DNA of 64,000 bases, from assembly GCA_963682175.1 (NCBI GenBank), contig OY821775.1, positions 12,000,501 through 12,064,500 on the forward strand, read 5' to 3'. Origin of the DNA: Triglochin maritima (taxonomy: Eukaryota > Streptophyta > Magnoliopsida > Alismatales > Juncaginaceae). Under the pieces are notes generated by a model. It was given only the letters and a program-made list of their open reading frames with translations, was not told the origin of the DNA and searched no databases. Made by a program: the position numbers and the translations under genes. Below, piece after piece: positions 38,846 through 49,159 of this stretch; positions within the stretch are counted from its first letter, which is position 1, and every line of letters starts with the position of its first letter.

Positions 38846-40245
38846 TGTTGGCTTTTTTGCCTTAATCCTTGTTTTGATGATTTAATCAACCTAATCTTAA
38901 TCATAAGTAATGTAGAGTAGCACACATATTGCATTGCATATATATTGCATGTGCTAACCTCTACAGGTGATCAAGACTCATGGAAGGAAGAAAATCAAGT
39001 CAAGATTTGTAATAAAGCTATATGAAGACTTGTAATCTTGATTTTATTTTGAGTCTTAGGAACATGTGTAAATTGAGCATAAAAGAGTTAAAAACTTATC
39101 ACATACACACTAGGTTCCTTAGAGAAGTCACACACAAAATTTCACCTAATTTGGACTTCATTAGATCACCCAAACCTTTGTCGGAAATCACTTAAAACCT
39201 AAACCCAGATTTCCTGTGTGCACCGGTCGACCGAACCAGTTCTCAGTTCGACCGGTTTATAACAGACTCTCCACAGTGATTTTACCGAACTCTTCCAGTC
39301 GACCGGTTCTACCTTTTCGGTCGACCGATCCCGGATTTTAATATGGTCGTTTTCCTTGTCGTATTCCTATAACGGTCGTATTCGTATAAAACAAACTTAA
39401 CCCCAAAATACATTCGGTAACCGGTCGAACGACGACCTTGTTTCGGTCGACCGGTTGAACACTTCTTCAAGAAACAAAATTCCCTGCTATCGGTCGACTC
39501 ATTCTTCGTTCGACCGTTGCACCTTTATCTCAACCGAATCCCCTGAACGGTCGACCGCCCCTTACTTTGGTTCGACCGATTCACTTAAGTAGAGTTAAGT
39601 TCTAGCTCGTTTGTCCGACCGAATATTCTTTTGTTCGACCGTTCTCCTTGAAATCAAGTGAACAGTCGACCGGTTTAGTAGTTTCGGTCGACCGGTTCTG
39701 GACAGATTTGCAGCCCGATTTTCTGCCTTGTGTATCTTGCACAAAACCCAATCAAATCTTGTCCAAACGGCTAGAAATCTTTAGGAGCTTATAAATAGAG
39801 GATCAAGACATGTTGTTAACAAAACTCTCCAACTCCAATTGTCCCAATACATTAGAGAGAAACCTCAATCCTCAAAGCTCCCATTTCTACACTCTATAAG
39901 TCTAAACTTCACACACTTGATCAATTACTCATCCTACTCAAAGTGTGATCAATTAGAGAGTGAATCCCACTCAGTTACAAGTGTTGTCAATAGAAGCAAG
40001 GACTTTGGTGAAAGCCCGAAGTGTCCCTCTCGGATTGTGAGAGGAAGAGGATTCCAAGCTCGGCGAGGGTTGTTCGCGAGTTTGACGGTTGTAACCTCTA
40101 TAAAAACGCCGTGTCTCTTTGTGGTTTGCATTTTCTGTTAATTTCCCTACTTGTTTTTAAATTTGTTTCCGCTGTGTTTATTGTTTGATTAGTTAGGAAT
40201 TAGCTTAATAGTGATTAGTGGACCCATAACCCACACGATCCTACA
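38846..40245 (+). mobile_element. LTR family A, solo LTR (plus orientation)
   Basis: A 1,400-bp unit starting TGTTGGCTTTTTTGCC and ending ACACGATCCTACA, flanked by a perfect 5-bp TSD, GGCTC (38841-38845 and 40246-40250). It sits inside an inverted LTR of its own family. A TATA box (CTTATAAATAGAGG, about 39789) follows the palindrome array by about 80 bp. Confidence 0.85.
39220..39710. repeat. Array of CGGTCGACCG palindromes in LTR A (solo copy)
   Basis: Roughly a dozen full or one-mismatch palindromes in under 500 bp, at irregular spacing. Some are paired about 20-30 bp apart. Half-site variants GTTCGACCG and GGTCGAACG are common. Confidence 0.8.
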
Positions 40246-40311
40246 GGCTCCTCCTCTCACAATCCGAGAGGATCACTTCAGACTCTCACCGAAGTCTATA
40301 CTCTTGTATTG

Positions 40312-42893
40312 GGCCTTCACCAAGACCATTGCTTGAATTGCACGACCGACAAATGTGTTGAATTAGAGATTCACATGCATCAAAGGAATAAAAAGCACAC
40401 TTCTTTGATTCAAAATCTTAAATGCACGAATGAATCTCTTGAGCTAAAGAATAGTGAACTAAATGCATCAAATGAAATTTTGATAAATGATTTGCATAAG
40501 TTCAAAAATGGCAAGAAAAATCTTGATATGCTTTTAAGTAATCAAAGACAATCTTTAGACAATCATGGTTTAGGCAACAATGTTTTTTATGTTAAAAATC
40601 ATCTTGTTCAAGATAACATAAATGGAAAGCATCATATTGCGATGAAAAGAACCTTAAGTGTTTGGGTACCTAAATCAACTTGGGTTTGGGTACCAAAAGC
40701 TAAATTGAATGGACCCAAACAAAAATGGGTACCAAAATCTATACTTGTAGGTACTTGAAGAAGAAATCGGTGGTGACCGGGTGAGCTCAAGAGTCAAATT
40801 CAAATCCGGTTGCATCACCAAATGAGATTGGAATCAATTCAAGCTTCAAGTTGGTATAATTCTTTTATCATCTAAATTTTCAATCAAATTGGTTCTAGTC
40901 TAAGATACATGCTTAATTGACATATCATTACCCATTCATTGCAAATCTTAAATGTTTGAATATCATCTATAGTTTTTAAGAGTCAAATTGTCTAAATGGA
41001 TGTAAAAAAGGAAATGAAAACATCACATGCTTAATTGTAGTATTTGATTGAAGTTAATAGGAGAGAAATAGAAATAAACTTAATTGAAAAATCATATTCA
41101 TATCGATAAGGGGAGCTTATTGAATATCATTTTCTTAAAGTAATGAAACACAAAATTTAGGGGGAGCAACTTCATTACAAGACATCCACATTGAACTTAA
41201 ATCGTATGTTTTTTTAATAAATATCATTTTTATGGATGTCAAAGGGGGAGAGATAATTAAGGGGGTAAAACTTGGAATTTGAGTTAAATTGAACAAAAAT
41301 TATGCACATCCACAGGGGGAGCATTTATATGCATAGTTACATATAAAAATTCCATGTATTAAGATATAGTTAAGATATAGGTTGTCATCATCAAAAAAGG
41401 GAGATTGTTGGCTTTTTGTCCTTAATTTATCTTTTTGATGATTTAATCAACCTAATCTTAATTATGATGATGTAGAGTAGCACACATATTGCATTGCATA
41501 TATATTTCTTTGTGCTAACCTCTACAAGTGATCAAGACTCAAGGAAGAAAGGAAAATCGAGTCAAGACATGTAATCAAGCTCTTTTGAAGACATGTATTT
41601 TGTATTTTCTTTGAGTCTTGGGAATTTATGTAAATTGAGCATACTTGAGCTAAAATAAACTTAAACACACACTGAGTTCCTTATAGAAGTCACACACAAA
41701 ATTTCACATAATTTGGACTTCAATAGATCACCAAACTTAGACTGGAAAACACTAAACATGAACCCTAACAGTCTGCCCACATTCGGTCGACCGTAACAGA
41801 CCGTTCGGTCGACCGAGTGATCATTCATCTTGTTTATGTTTTCACTGCCCAGTTTCGGTCGACCGTATATGCCATTTCGGTCGACCGTATGAACTTATTT
41901 TTCCGACCATTTATTTTGTCGTATTATACCCAACGGTCGTATTCGTATTAACCAAAAATACCTCAAATACATTTCATGTATTGGTCGACCGAATATCTGT
42001 CTCTTGACAAACCTGAACCTCCTGGACAAAATCGGTCGACCGCAAGACCTTACTCGGTCGACCGAATTGATCATTGTTTGTCAACCCCAAAGTGTCTGGT
42101 GCAAATCGGTCGACTGAACCCTTTTCGGAGTTCGACCGATCACTTAAGTGTACCTAAGTCGTAGCGTTGGGCGGTCGACCGTTACCTAACCGGTCGACCG
42201 AACTGAGTTCAAAATTGCCTAACGGTCGACCGTTCAGACCGATCTAGTCGACCGAATTAACTCAGAATTGGGTCCTGCGAGTTTCTGTCTTGTGTATCCT
42301 ACACCAACACTCACTCAATCAACCCCAACGGATCTATTCTCTCTAATACCTATATAAAGAGTTGTAAAACACATTTTAACACAACTCTCCCACTACATAC
42401 TTGTCCAAAATATTAGAGAGAATCTCAAACACTCCAAGCCTCCAATTTCCACACTTAAGATCAATTCCACATCATAAGCTAAGTGTGCTCAAGTTAGAGA
42501 GTATATTTCACTCAAGTTTTCGTTTGTGAAGAAGCAATGACTTCGGTGAAAGCCCGAAGCGTTCCTCTCGGATTGTGAGAGAAGAAAGTCAAGCAAGCAA
42601 GGGTGTTCGCGGTGCTTGTTTTGTAAAAGGCGTTCTCTCTCGGCCCGGAACGGGGAATGGATAGTGAAGTCGTGAGCGGAGCTCGAAGTGTCGAGCGAAG
42701 CTTGCAAGAGAGGACGTAGGCGGTGGCCGAACCTTTGTAAAACCCCCGTGTCCATTGTGGTTTCATTTTCTAGTCTTTACTTGCTTGTTTGTTAACTTAA
42801 TTCCGCTGCATATCTTTGATAGATCAAACAAGTAGGTAATTGGCGTAAAATTGTGATTAGAGATTGTGGACCCATAACCTACACGATCCAACA
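40312..42893 (+). mobile_element. Truncated Copia-type retrotransposon of family A with 3' LTR
   Basis: The internal region (about 40312-41405) encodes a remnant of a Copia gag region at 40309-40758: a K/N-rich coiled segment (ESLELKNSELNASNEILIND) followed by repeated WVPK motifs, then a stop. Next come GGGGGAG-rich non-coding DNA and a polypurine tract AAAAAAGGGAGAT (41393-41405), directly followed by the 3' LTR 41406-42893 (1,488 bp, TGTTGG...CCAACA). The 5' LTR, primer-binding site, protease, integrase and reverse transcriptase are absent. A TATA box (CCTATATAAAGAG) lies near 42348. Confidence 0.8.
41780..42255. repeat. Array of CGGTCGACCG palindromes in LTR A (3' LTR copy)
   Basis: Palindromes here are better preserved than in the other copies. 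Perfect CGGTCGACCG units occur near 41784, 41807, 41856, 41878, 42034 and 42055, with more near 42173-42240. Spacing is about 20-50 bp, and the array ends about 90 bp before the TATA box. Confidence 0.8.
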
Positions 42894-44322
42894 ATTTTGA
42901 CCAAGGTTCGATCGACCGGCAAAGGTTATGACTCAGGTACACTTAAGTGATCGGTCGAACACCGAGATAGGTTCAGTCAACCGATTTCTAACAAGCTCTA
43001 CGGGGTTTACAAACAAGATCATATTCGGTCTACCGAAACAAGGTCCACGGTCGATCGAAAACTGACATGCACTTTGGGTTTGTCGAGATGTCTTAGTTCG
43101 GTCAACCGAACAAGGTCCTCGGTCGACCGATACACTAAATGTATTTGGGGTATTTAGAAATAATACGAATATGACCGTTGGGGTATAAACGACAAAAAAA
43201 ACGGTCGGATAAATAAGTTTACACGGTCAACCGAAAAGGTCTGGACGGTCGACCGAAACTGGACAGAAAAACACCAACTGGATAATTGATCATTTGGTCG
43301 ACCGAATGGTCTATTTCGGTCTACCGAATGTGGGCAGACAGTTCAGGTTAAGGTTTGGTGTTTTTCGATCTAATTTGAGTGATCTATTGAAGTTCAAATT
43401 ATGTGAAATTTTGTGTGTGACTTCTATAAGGAACATATTGTGTATGTGAGTTGATTTTAGCTCAAGTATGCTCAATTACACATAGTTCCTAAGACTCAAA
43501 ATAAATCAAGATTACATGTCTTCAAATAAGCTTTATTACATGTCTTGACTTGATTTCATTTCTTCCTTGAGTCTTATCACCTGTAGAGGTTAGCACATAA
43601 CAATATATATATATGCAATGCAATATGTGTGCTACTCTACATTGATTACAATTAAGATTAGGTTGATTAAATCATCAAAATATAGATTAAGGCCAAAAAG
43701 CCAACACACACGCAACCGGTCGACCGCCACAAGACGTCGTTCGACTGGTGTTGGTTAAGATCAGGCAAAAACACTACAACTGGTCGACCGTTGGCCGGCA
43801 GCTACCCAGTCCAACTGGGTTTAACTTGCTGCATCTCGAAGACGGCGAGGACTCCGACCTCCACCGAGCAGCCAACACTTCACACAACTCGTGTAAGCAA
43901 AACAAACATACATCTATTGAACCGGCATACCTCAAACGCAAGACAGAGCACGCCAGAGTTTTGCTGACGTCGTCACACAACCGCAACCTCCGCACGACCT
44001 CTCACACGTGCCAACAGCATGCGCCTCATGCCGGAGCTGCCTCCACCTCCTCTGGATCGCCAGAAAAGGAAGAGAAATGAGAGAGAAAGATGGCAAAACA
44101 AAGGAAGAAGGAAAAGAGAGAATACGTTTTGGTTTATAAAACCCAAACCCATCTCAATTGTGACCTCTCCTCTCCCTACACCACCCTACCGGCCAGGCCA
44201 TCCCATCTTCCTCCTTCCCCACGCACAACACTGCACACCACCACCTCCCCATGCAAAACCACCCCTAAACCCGGGATTAGCCTAATCTCTCCCCTCATTA
44301 AGGTCAAGGATATAATATAGAG

Positions 44323-45686
44323 GGTTAGTGTCTCAACCATCTTTAGCACTCTCCGTTAATATGCATGGCAGGGAGGAGGCCTTCTGGAATGGTTGTTGAT
44401 GCCTGATGGCCATAGAGGACCAAGTCCGCGAGTTTGAATACTTGGTGAACAATGAAGAGGGAGAGGCCGGGAGGAGGACTGACTCTGCCATCTGCCACTT
44501 GTTTGACATCTTATGAGCATATTTTGTTTAAATTTTAACAATTTTTACTTGGTTTATGTTGTACGACCTCCATAATGGACGATCGAAACACCAAGGTTGT
44601 CATGAAATTAGCCTTTTTACACTTAGTTTATCTAGTGCATTTGCTTCTAAAGCACCATTAAGGACGACCTGCATCTCCGATAGAGACATGGAGTCAGACA
44701 TTTCTTCACTTTCCTCACTCCACGAGCGTCTAGGTTATACTTGCAATTAGCCCAAAGCTAAGTTGCTGACCACCTCATCATGTCTCAAATCCCATGTAGA
44801 CATCTCTCCCTAGACACCTTAATGTCCTTGACACTAAACATTGTTATGGTTGTTTGGTTACCTTATTGAGTCTGAAGAGGGGAATGTAATTTTCCCCAGC
44901 TACAGACACTGACGATGAGACATCCAAACAACATCTAAAATGGAAATCGAGTTATCTCAACTCCAACACGTTATTACACATTTCTATTGTACGAAAGTAT
45001 ACGGTAGTTGATCTTGATTATCTCAAAACAAAAGATCTCACAACTAAATTAGTCTGAGTTGGTAACATATTTTACTTCTAAAAGAACAAAGAGATATCTC
45101 AACTAAGCGAGTCACGGTTGATAACGCATTTTGCTTCTAAAAAGAAAGAAGTTGAGTTATCTCAACTCCAAAACATTACACGAGACGTATAACATAGAAA
45201 GTTAGAAACATGATATATAAACCCAAAGACCAAAGTGACCTCCACACGCAATATCTTAGGTGTCCGAGAGTTAGACTGTGTTTGGATGGAAGGGGATCCA
45301 GCTCCCTCATATTATGGAGTTGCTACAATTCACTTGGGTCATCCAAACATGGGAATGGATCCCGTGAAGTTGGGCTCTCAACCCGGCAACCGATGCATGT
45401 TTTGCATGTAGATGGAAAAACTCATGGGAGGAGCTTCTAGCAACCTCTTCACTTGTTGGATTTTTGTGACGATTTTATCCATATTGATTTCAGCATATAC
45501 TTGGATAAGTTTTTATTTAATCAAAGTATGGTTGTAATTTGAGAATTTACTTCTAAAAAGAAACTACGGTTGGATTCACATTCTCGTGAATCGACTTTGC
45601 ACTGCAAACCAAGCCTCAGAAACAGGATATATAAACCCAACCTGAAGTCAACCCTTCCCATGCACGAAATAAGTCATAGTAGTAGA
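44323..45686. other. Intergenic DNA, no gene seen
   Basis: Spacer upstream of the PPR pseudogene. A short unit, AGTTGAGTTATCTCAACTCC-like, recurs three times between about 44945 and 45170. ACTGTGTTTGGATGG at about 45273 resembles a MITE end, but no partner was found. No coding sequence was recognised. Confidence 0.4.
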
Positions 45687-46526
45687 ATGCAATTATTCCG
45701 ACACTTGTGCTCCCACTCCTCCTACCACTTCGTGCTGACCTCCATCCCGGCCGCGAAGCAACTCCACGCTCGCCTCATCCTCTCGGTCGACGCCGACCCA
45801 CGTTTTCTGACCAACCTCCCCCACCTCTAAGCCACCAACGTCTCAACCCTCCCCTTCGCCGACGCCCTCCTCCTCCGCCACCCCGACGCCCCCACAAACC
45901 TTTTCCTCTGGAACACCCTCATCCGGGCCCACGCCCTCCTCGCCTCCCCTACCTCCGCCCTTTCCCTCTTCCGCTCCCTCCCTCTCCCCCCCCCCCCCAA
46001 CGCCTTCACCTTCCCCTTCGCCCTCCGCGCCGCCGCCTCCCTCTCCCACCTCCCCTCCGGCCGACTCATCCACGCCTTCACCTTCCCCTTTTACCCGACG
46101 GTTGCGAGTGTGGTGACGGTTGTAGCGGCGGCTGCGGGGTCCCCGGTGGGGTTGATGAAGGGAAGGGAGATTCATTGGTTTTGTTGGAGGAGAGGGTTTG
46201 GGAGGGAGGATAGGGTGAGGACTGCGTTTTTGGATATGTACGCGAAGAGCGGGTTGGTGGCGGTCGCGAGGAGGTTGTTTGATGGGGTTAAGGTTGGGAG
46301 GTTGATCTCTTGGAATGCGATGATTAATGGGTAGATGCATGGGCATGCAAATGAGGCGCTAGCGTTGTTTGGGAGGATGGTGGAGGAAGGGGATGTGAGG
46401 TCGGATCATATTACGTTTGTCGGAGTTTTATCGGCTTGTAGTAATGGGGGTTTGGTGGAGGAGGGGAGTAGGTTTTTCAAGATCATGTGGAGAGAGTATA
46501 AGGTCGAACTGAAGATCCAGCATTAC

Positions 46527-48404
46527 TGTAACGTCCCCGAAAACAGCGGAAAATTTAAACAATAATAAAGGCCGTCAACGGTCAACCAGGGGCACGTCAC
46601 GGGAAACAAACCAACATATATATAATATAAAAGATCCACGTGGAAGTCAAATATACAGACTGACTGTGATTACAAACAAAAGCTATACAACATGTAATCA
46701 CCTCAAAAGAAGAAGATAAACTACAGGATCAGATCCCGGGGGCACCCTCCTCGGTCACCACCTGACTCTAATGCTACTCGCTACCTGAAATGCAAACAAA
46801 CAAACATGCCTGAGTTCCCTGCAGGAACCCCGTATACCAAACCTCCTAAAATACAAAAAGGAATTAAAGACAATGCAATGCAATGCACATGATCATCCAC
46901 CTCGGGCCCACAATAATGCCCTCTCTGCCTCCGCGGTACTGAACCACTCCTGCCACTAGGGTCAAGTCAGTCCACCGCTGCCTCACAAGGGTCAGTCGGC
47001 ACCACTGGTCCCCAAAAGTGCAGAAAGGAACCCTGGCACTACGCCGCCACCCCAGGAGCGAGTCAGCCCGCCGAATACACAACTCGGGTCAGACGACAGT
47101 CGCTGCTCCCCCAAGAGCCGCCAGACGCGCACCCTGCCGGAACATCCTCGGCTTACCGCTAAACCCCAGCAAACTGCCCAAGGTTTACGACACACATCCC
47201 TCACACCCCGCTCGGTAAGAGAGGCAACAGTAATACAATAATACGCCCTCGTCGAAGGTGAAATCCGTCGCTCTCAAGGCCGGTAATCGATCGTCGCCTC
47301 GGAGCCGGTAGTCGACCTTTACTCAACGGATCGCGTGTGGATAAATCCACCAACCTGCGGCAGATCGGTCGACCGCTACAAGCACACCGGTCGACCGGTC
47401 TTCCACACAGTACTCGGTACTGTACAAACAAGTCTATCGGTCGAACCACACCAACTGAATTACCGACCAACCGGTCGAACAAAAGTCATCTAGCAGTCGA
47501 CCGTTTGGATGGTCTACGCTATACCAATTTTATATAATATATATATCCAATCGGTCGAACCAAGGGGCCGTTCAACCGATAACAAGGATTTCAGCATTTT
47601 GCCTAAGTGGTATTCGGTCGACCGGAACTGCTATACAGTTCGACCGAAACATCACAGGCACTCTACTGCTTAATTAAAATGCTCAGTCGGTCGACCGAAA
47701 GTTAAAGAGCGGTCGACCGTTTTGATGGTCAAAGCTCCCAACCGACTTAGCATCGAATAGATCGGTCGAACAAGGTTAAGGACGTTCGACCGTTTAATAA
47801 GTCAAAATCCCCAACCGACTTATTCTCATTGTTTTTCGGTCGACCGGCTAAGTGGACTCGTTCGACCGATAACAGCATCAACCCTTTTTCCCGCACAAAT
47901 CTGGCATAACGGTCGACCGTCCATAGACATCGTTCGACCGTTTGCGGGTGCAAATCAATATAATAATAGGATCGGTCGACTGTCCACAGGCACCGGTCGA
48001 CCGATCGTCGTCTTCAACCTCTGAATTGGTTGCAATCCGACGGGAAATTCGACACCAAGTCGATCCCCAACACTCACAAGGCATAAGTGAGTTATATTGA
48101 AGATTTGGCATACTTTTTTGACGTTTGTGGAAGCTTCCCAAGCTTTGGCAAGCCTAACCCAACTCTTCTCCTTCACTTCCTCTCCTTCTCTTCTTCTCCT
48201 TCTTTTTCTCCGAATTCACCTCTCTCACGCTCTGATTAACTTGACGAAGAAGAAAAACGTTTCAGATAACCCTTACCCTCCTATTTATAGTAAAACCCAG
48301 TTCTTACCTTCAACTCTACCACATGCTTCAGTGTTCATGGTTTAATTATGGGTTAATTAGGTTTAGTTTAGTTAATTAAGGTGTTTTAGATTCAGGTTAT
48401 TACA
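46527..48404 (-). mobile_element. LTR family D, solo LTR inside the PPR pseudogene
   Basis: A 1,878-bp unit starting TGTAACGTCCCCG and ending GGTTATTACA, flanked by a perfect 5-bp TSD, ATTAC (46522-46526 and 48405-48409). The TSD lies within the codons for a His-Tyr-Thr-Cys stretch of a PPR motif. In minus orientation TGTAATAACC begins the LTR, ACTATAAATAGGAGG (about 48290) is the TATA box, and a TTCTTC-rich leader follows. That agrees with a Ty3/gypsy-style LTR on the minus strand. Confidence 0.88.
47280..48020. repeat. Array of CGGTCGACCG palindromes in LTR D
   Basis: The longest array in the window, about 740 bp. Full palindromes occur near 47366, 47389, 47614, 47690, 47709, 47836, 47910 and 47995, with many GGTCGAAC and GTTCGACCG half variants between them. 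Relative to the minus-strand TATA box it is downstream, so it would be transcribed. Confidence 0.8.
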
Positions 48405-49159
48405 ATTACACTTGTATGATCGATTTGCTTGGACATTCGGGGCAGTTAAAGAGGCGTATGGATTGGTTAAGGAGATGCACATGATGCCCGACGCAGGTGT
48501 TTGGGGGGCTCTGCTTGATGCATGCAAGATTCATAGGGATGTCGAGTTGGGAGAGTTGGCATTGCAAAGGCTTATCGAATTGGAGCCCGACGATGCGGGG
48601 GAATTACGTTCTTTTGTCAAACATTTACGTGCAAGCGGGGAAGTGGGATGAGGCCGCAAGGATTAGGAAGGTAATGACGGATATGGGGCTTAAGAAGAGC
48701 ATCGCTTGTAGTTGGATAGAGGTGAAGAATGGAGTTCATGGTTTTCTTGTCGGGGATTTGTCCCATCCTTTGTCGGATGAGATCTACCCAGAATTGGATA
48801 GGTTGGAGGGATTGATGGTGGAGTTGGGGTACGTGGCCGACACAAGGCTGGTATTCCACAATGTGGATGACGACGAGAAGAGGAATATGGTTCGAAGTCA
48901 CAGCGAGAGGATGGCAGTGGCATTTGGGCTTATTAGCACACCACCGCGGACAAAACTTCTTGTAACCAGGAATCTTAAGATTTGCGAGGACTGTCATGTT
49001 GCGATTGAGTTGATTTCAAGGATCACCGAGAGGGAGATTATAGTCCGCGATGTGAATCGGTATCACAATTTTAAGGACGGTAAGTGTGTTCATGTGGAGG
49101 TTATTGGTGAACACTTGGGGACTTCTTGTTATAGTAAAATAGGATTCAACTAGAGCCGA

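Larger units (their letters stand above)
38538..43706 (-). mobile_element. LTR family A, inverted solo LTR interrupted by two younger insertions
   Basis: In minus orientation, LTR A text is present at 38538-38845, 40246 to about 40310, and 42894-43706. It begins TGTTGGCTTTTTGGCC at the right edge and ends CGATCCTACA at the left edge. The flanks CACAG (38533-38537) and CACAC (43707-43711) are a TSD with one mismatch. About 300 bp of the middle of this LTR is missing where the second insertion lies. Confidence 0.7.
34197..44317 (-). mobile_element. LTR family D, solo LTR expanded by nested insertions
   Basis: The left end TGTAACATCTCG matches the family D copy at 46527. The right end AGGATATAATA is a decayed form of AGGTTATTACA. 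Both are flanked by a perfect 5-bp TSD, TAGAG (34192-34196 and 44318-44322). Removing the inner insertions (34900-35399, 36307-38473, 38538-43706 and their TSDs) leaves about 2.27 kb, close to the 1.88 kb of the other copy. A TATA-like TTTATAAACC on the minus strand (about 44130-44140) fits minus orientation, as in the other copy. ORFs across this interval come from repeats, not host genes. Confidence 0.75.
45687..49110 (+). pseudogene. DYW-type pentatricopeptide repeat protein, pseudogene
   Basis: Intact members are organelle RNA-editing factors. The left part (45687-46526) reads AAKQLHARLILSVDADPRFL, then LFLWNTLIRAHALL, RTAFLDMYAKSGLVAVARRL and HITFVGVLSACSNGGLVEEG, which are clear P/L/S PPR motifs. 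The right part (48405-49110) holds further PPR, E and DYW text (HSERMAVAFGLI, LKICEDCHVAIELISRI, REIIVRDVNRYHNFKDGKC). Lesions seen: TAA at 45828-45830; loss of several repeats near 46090; TAG at 46332-46334; a 1.9-kb solo LTR at 46527-48404; an extra G in the run at 48597-48601; and a 2-bp GT duplication at about 49088 just before the terminal Cys-Ser-Cys-Gly-x-Tyr-Trp. The last lesion removes the DYW tail. No functional product is expected. Confidence 0.93.

Noticed and set aside
40309..40758. 149-residue ORF as a host gene
   Set aside because: WVPK repeats and position before a polypurine tract and 3' LTR identify it as a Copia gag remnant.
38846..42893. Treating the two forward family A LTRs as the 5' and 3' LTRs of one element
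   Set aside because: The first LTR has its own perfect GGCTC duplication and is followed by inverted LTR text, not by a primer-binding site, so it is a separate solo LTR.
45843..46346. Minus-strand Gly/Glu-rich and Arg-rich ORFs
   Set aside because: Shadows of the GC-rich PPR pseudogene; the plus strand carries recognisable PPR motifs.
35930..48020. CRISPR-like or satellite reading of the repeated GGTCGACCG units
   Set aside because: Spacing is irregular, spacers are not uniform in length, the unit is a 10-bp palindrome, and the arrays lie inside LTRs of a plant genome.
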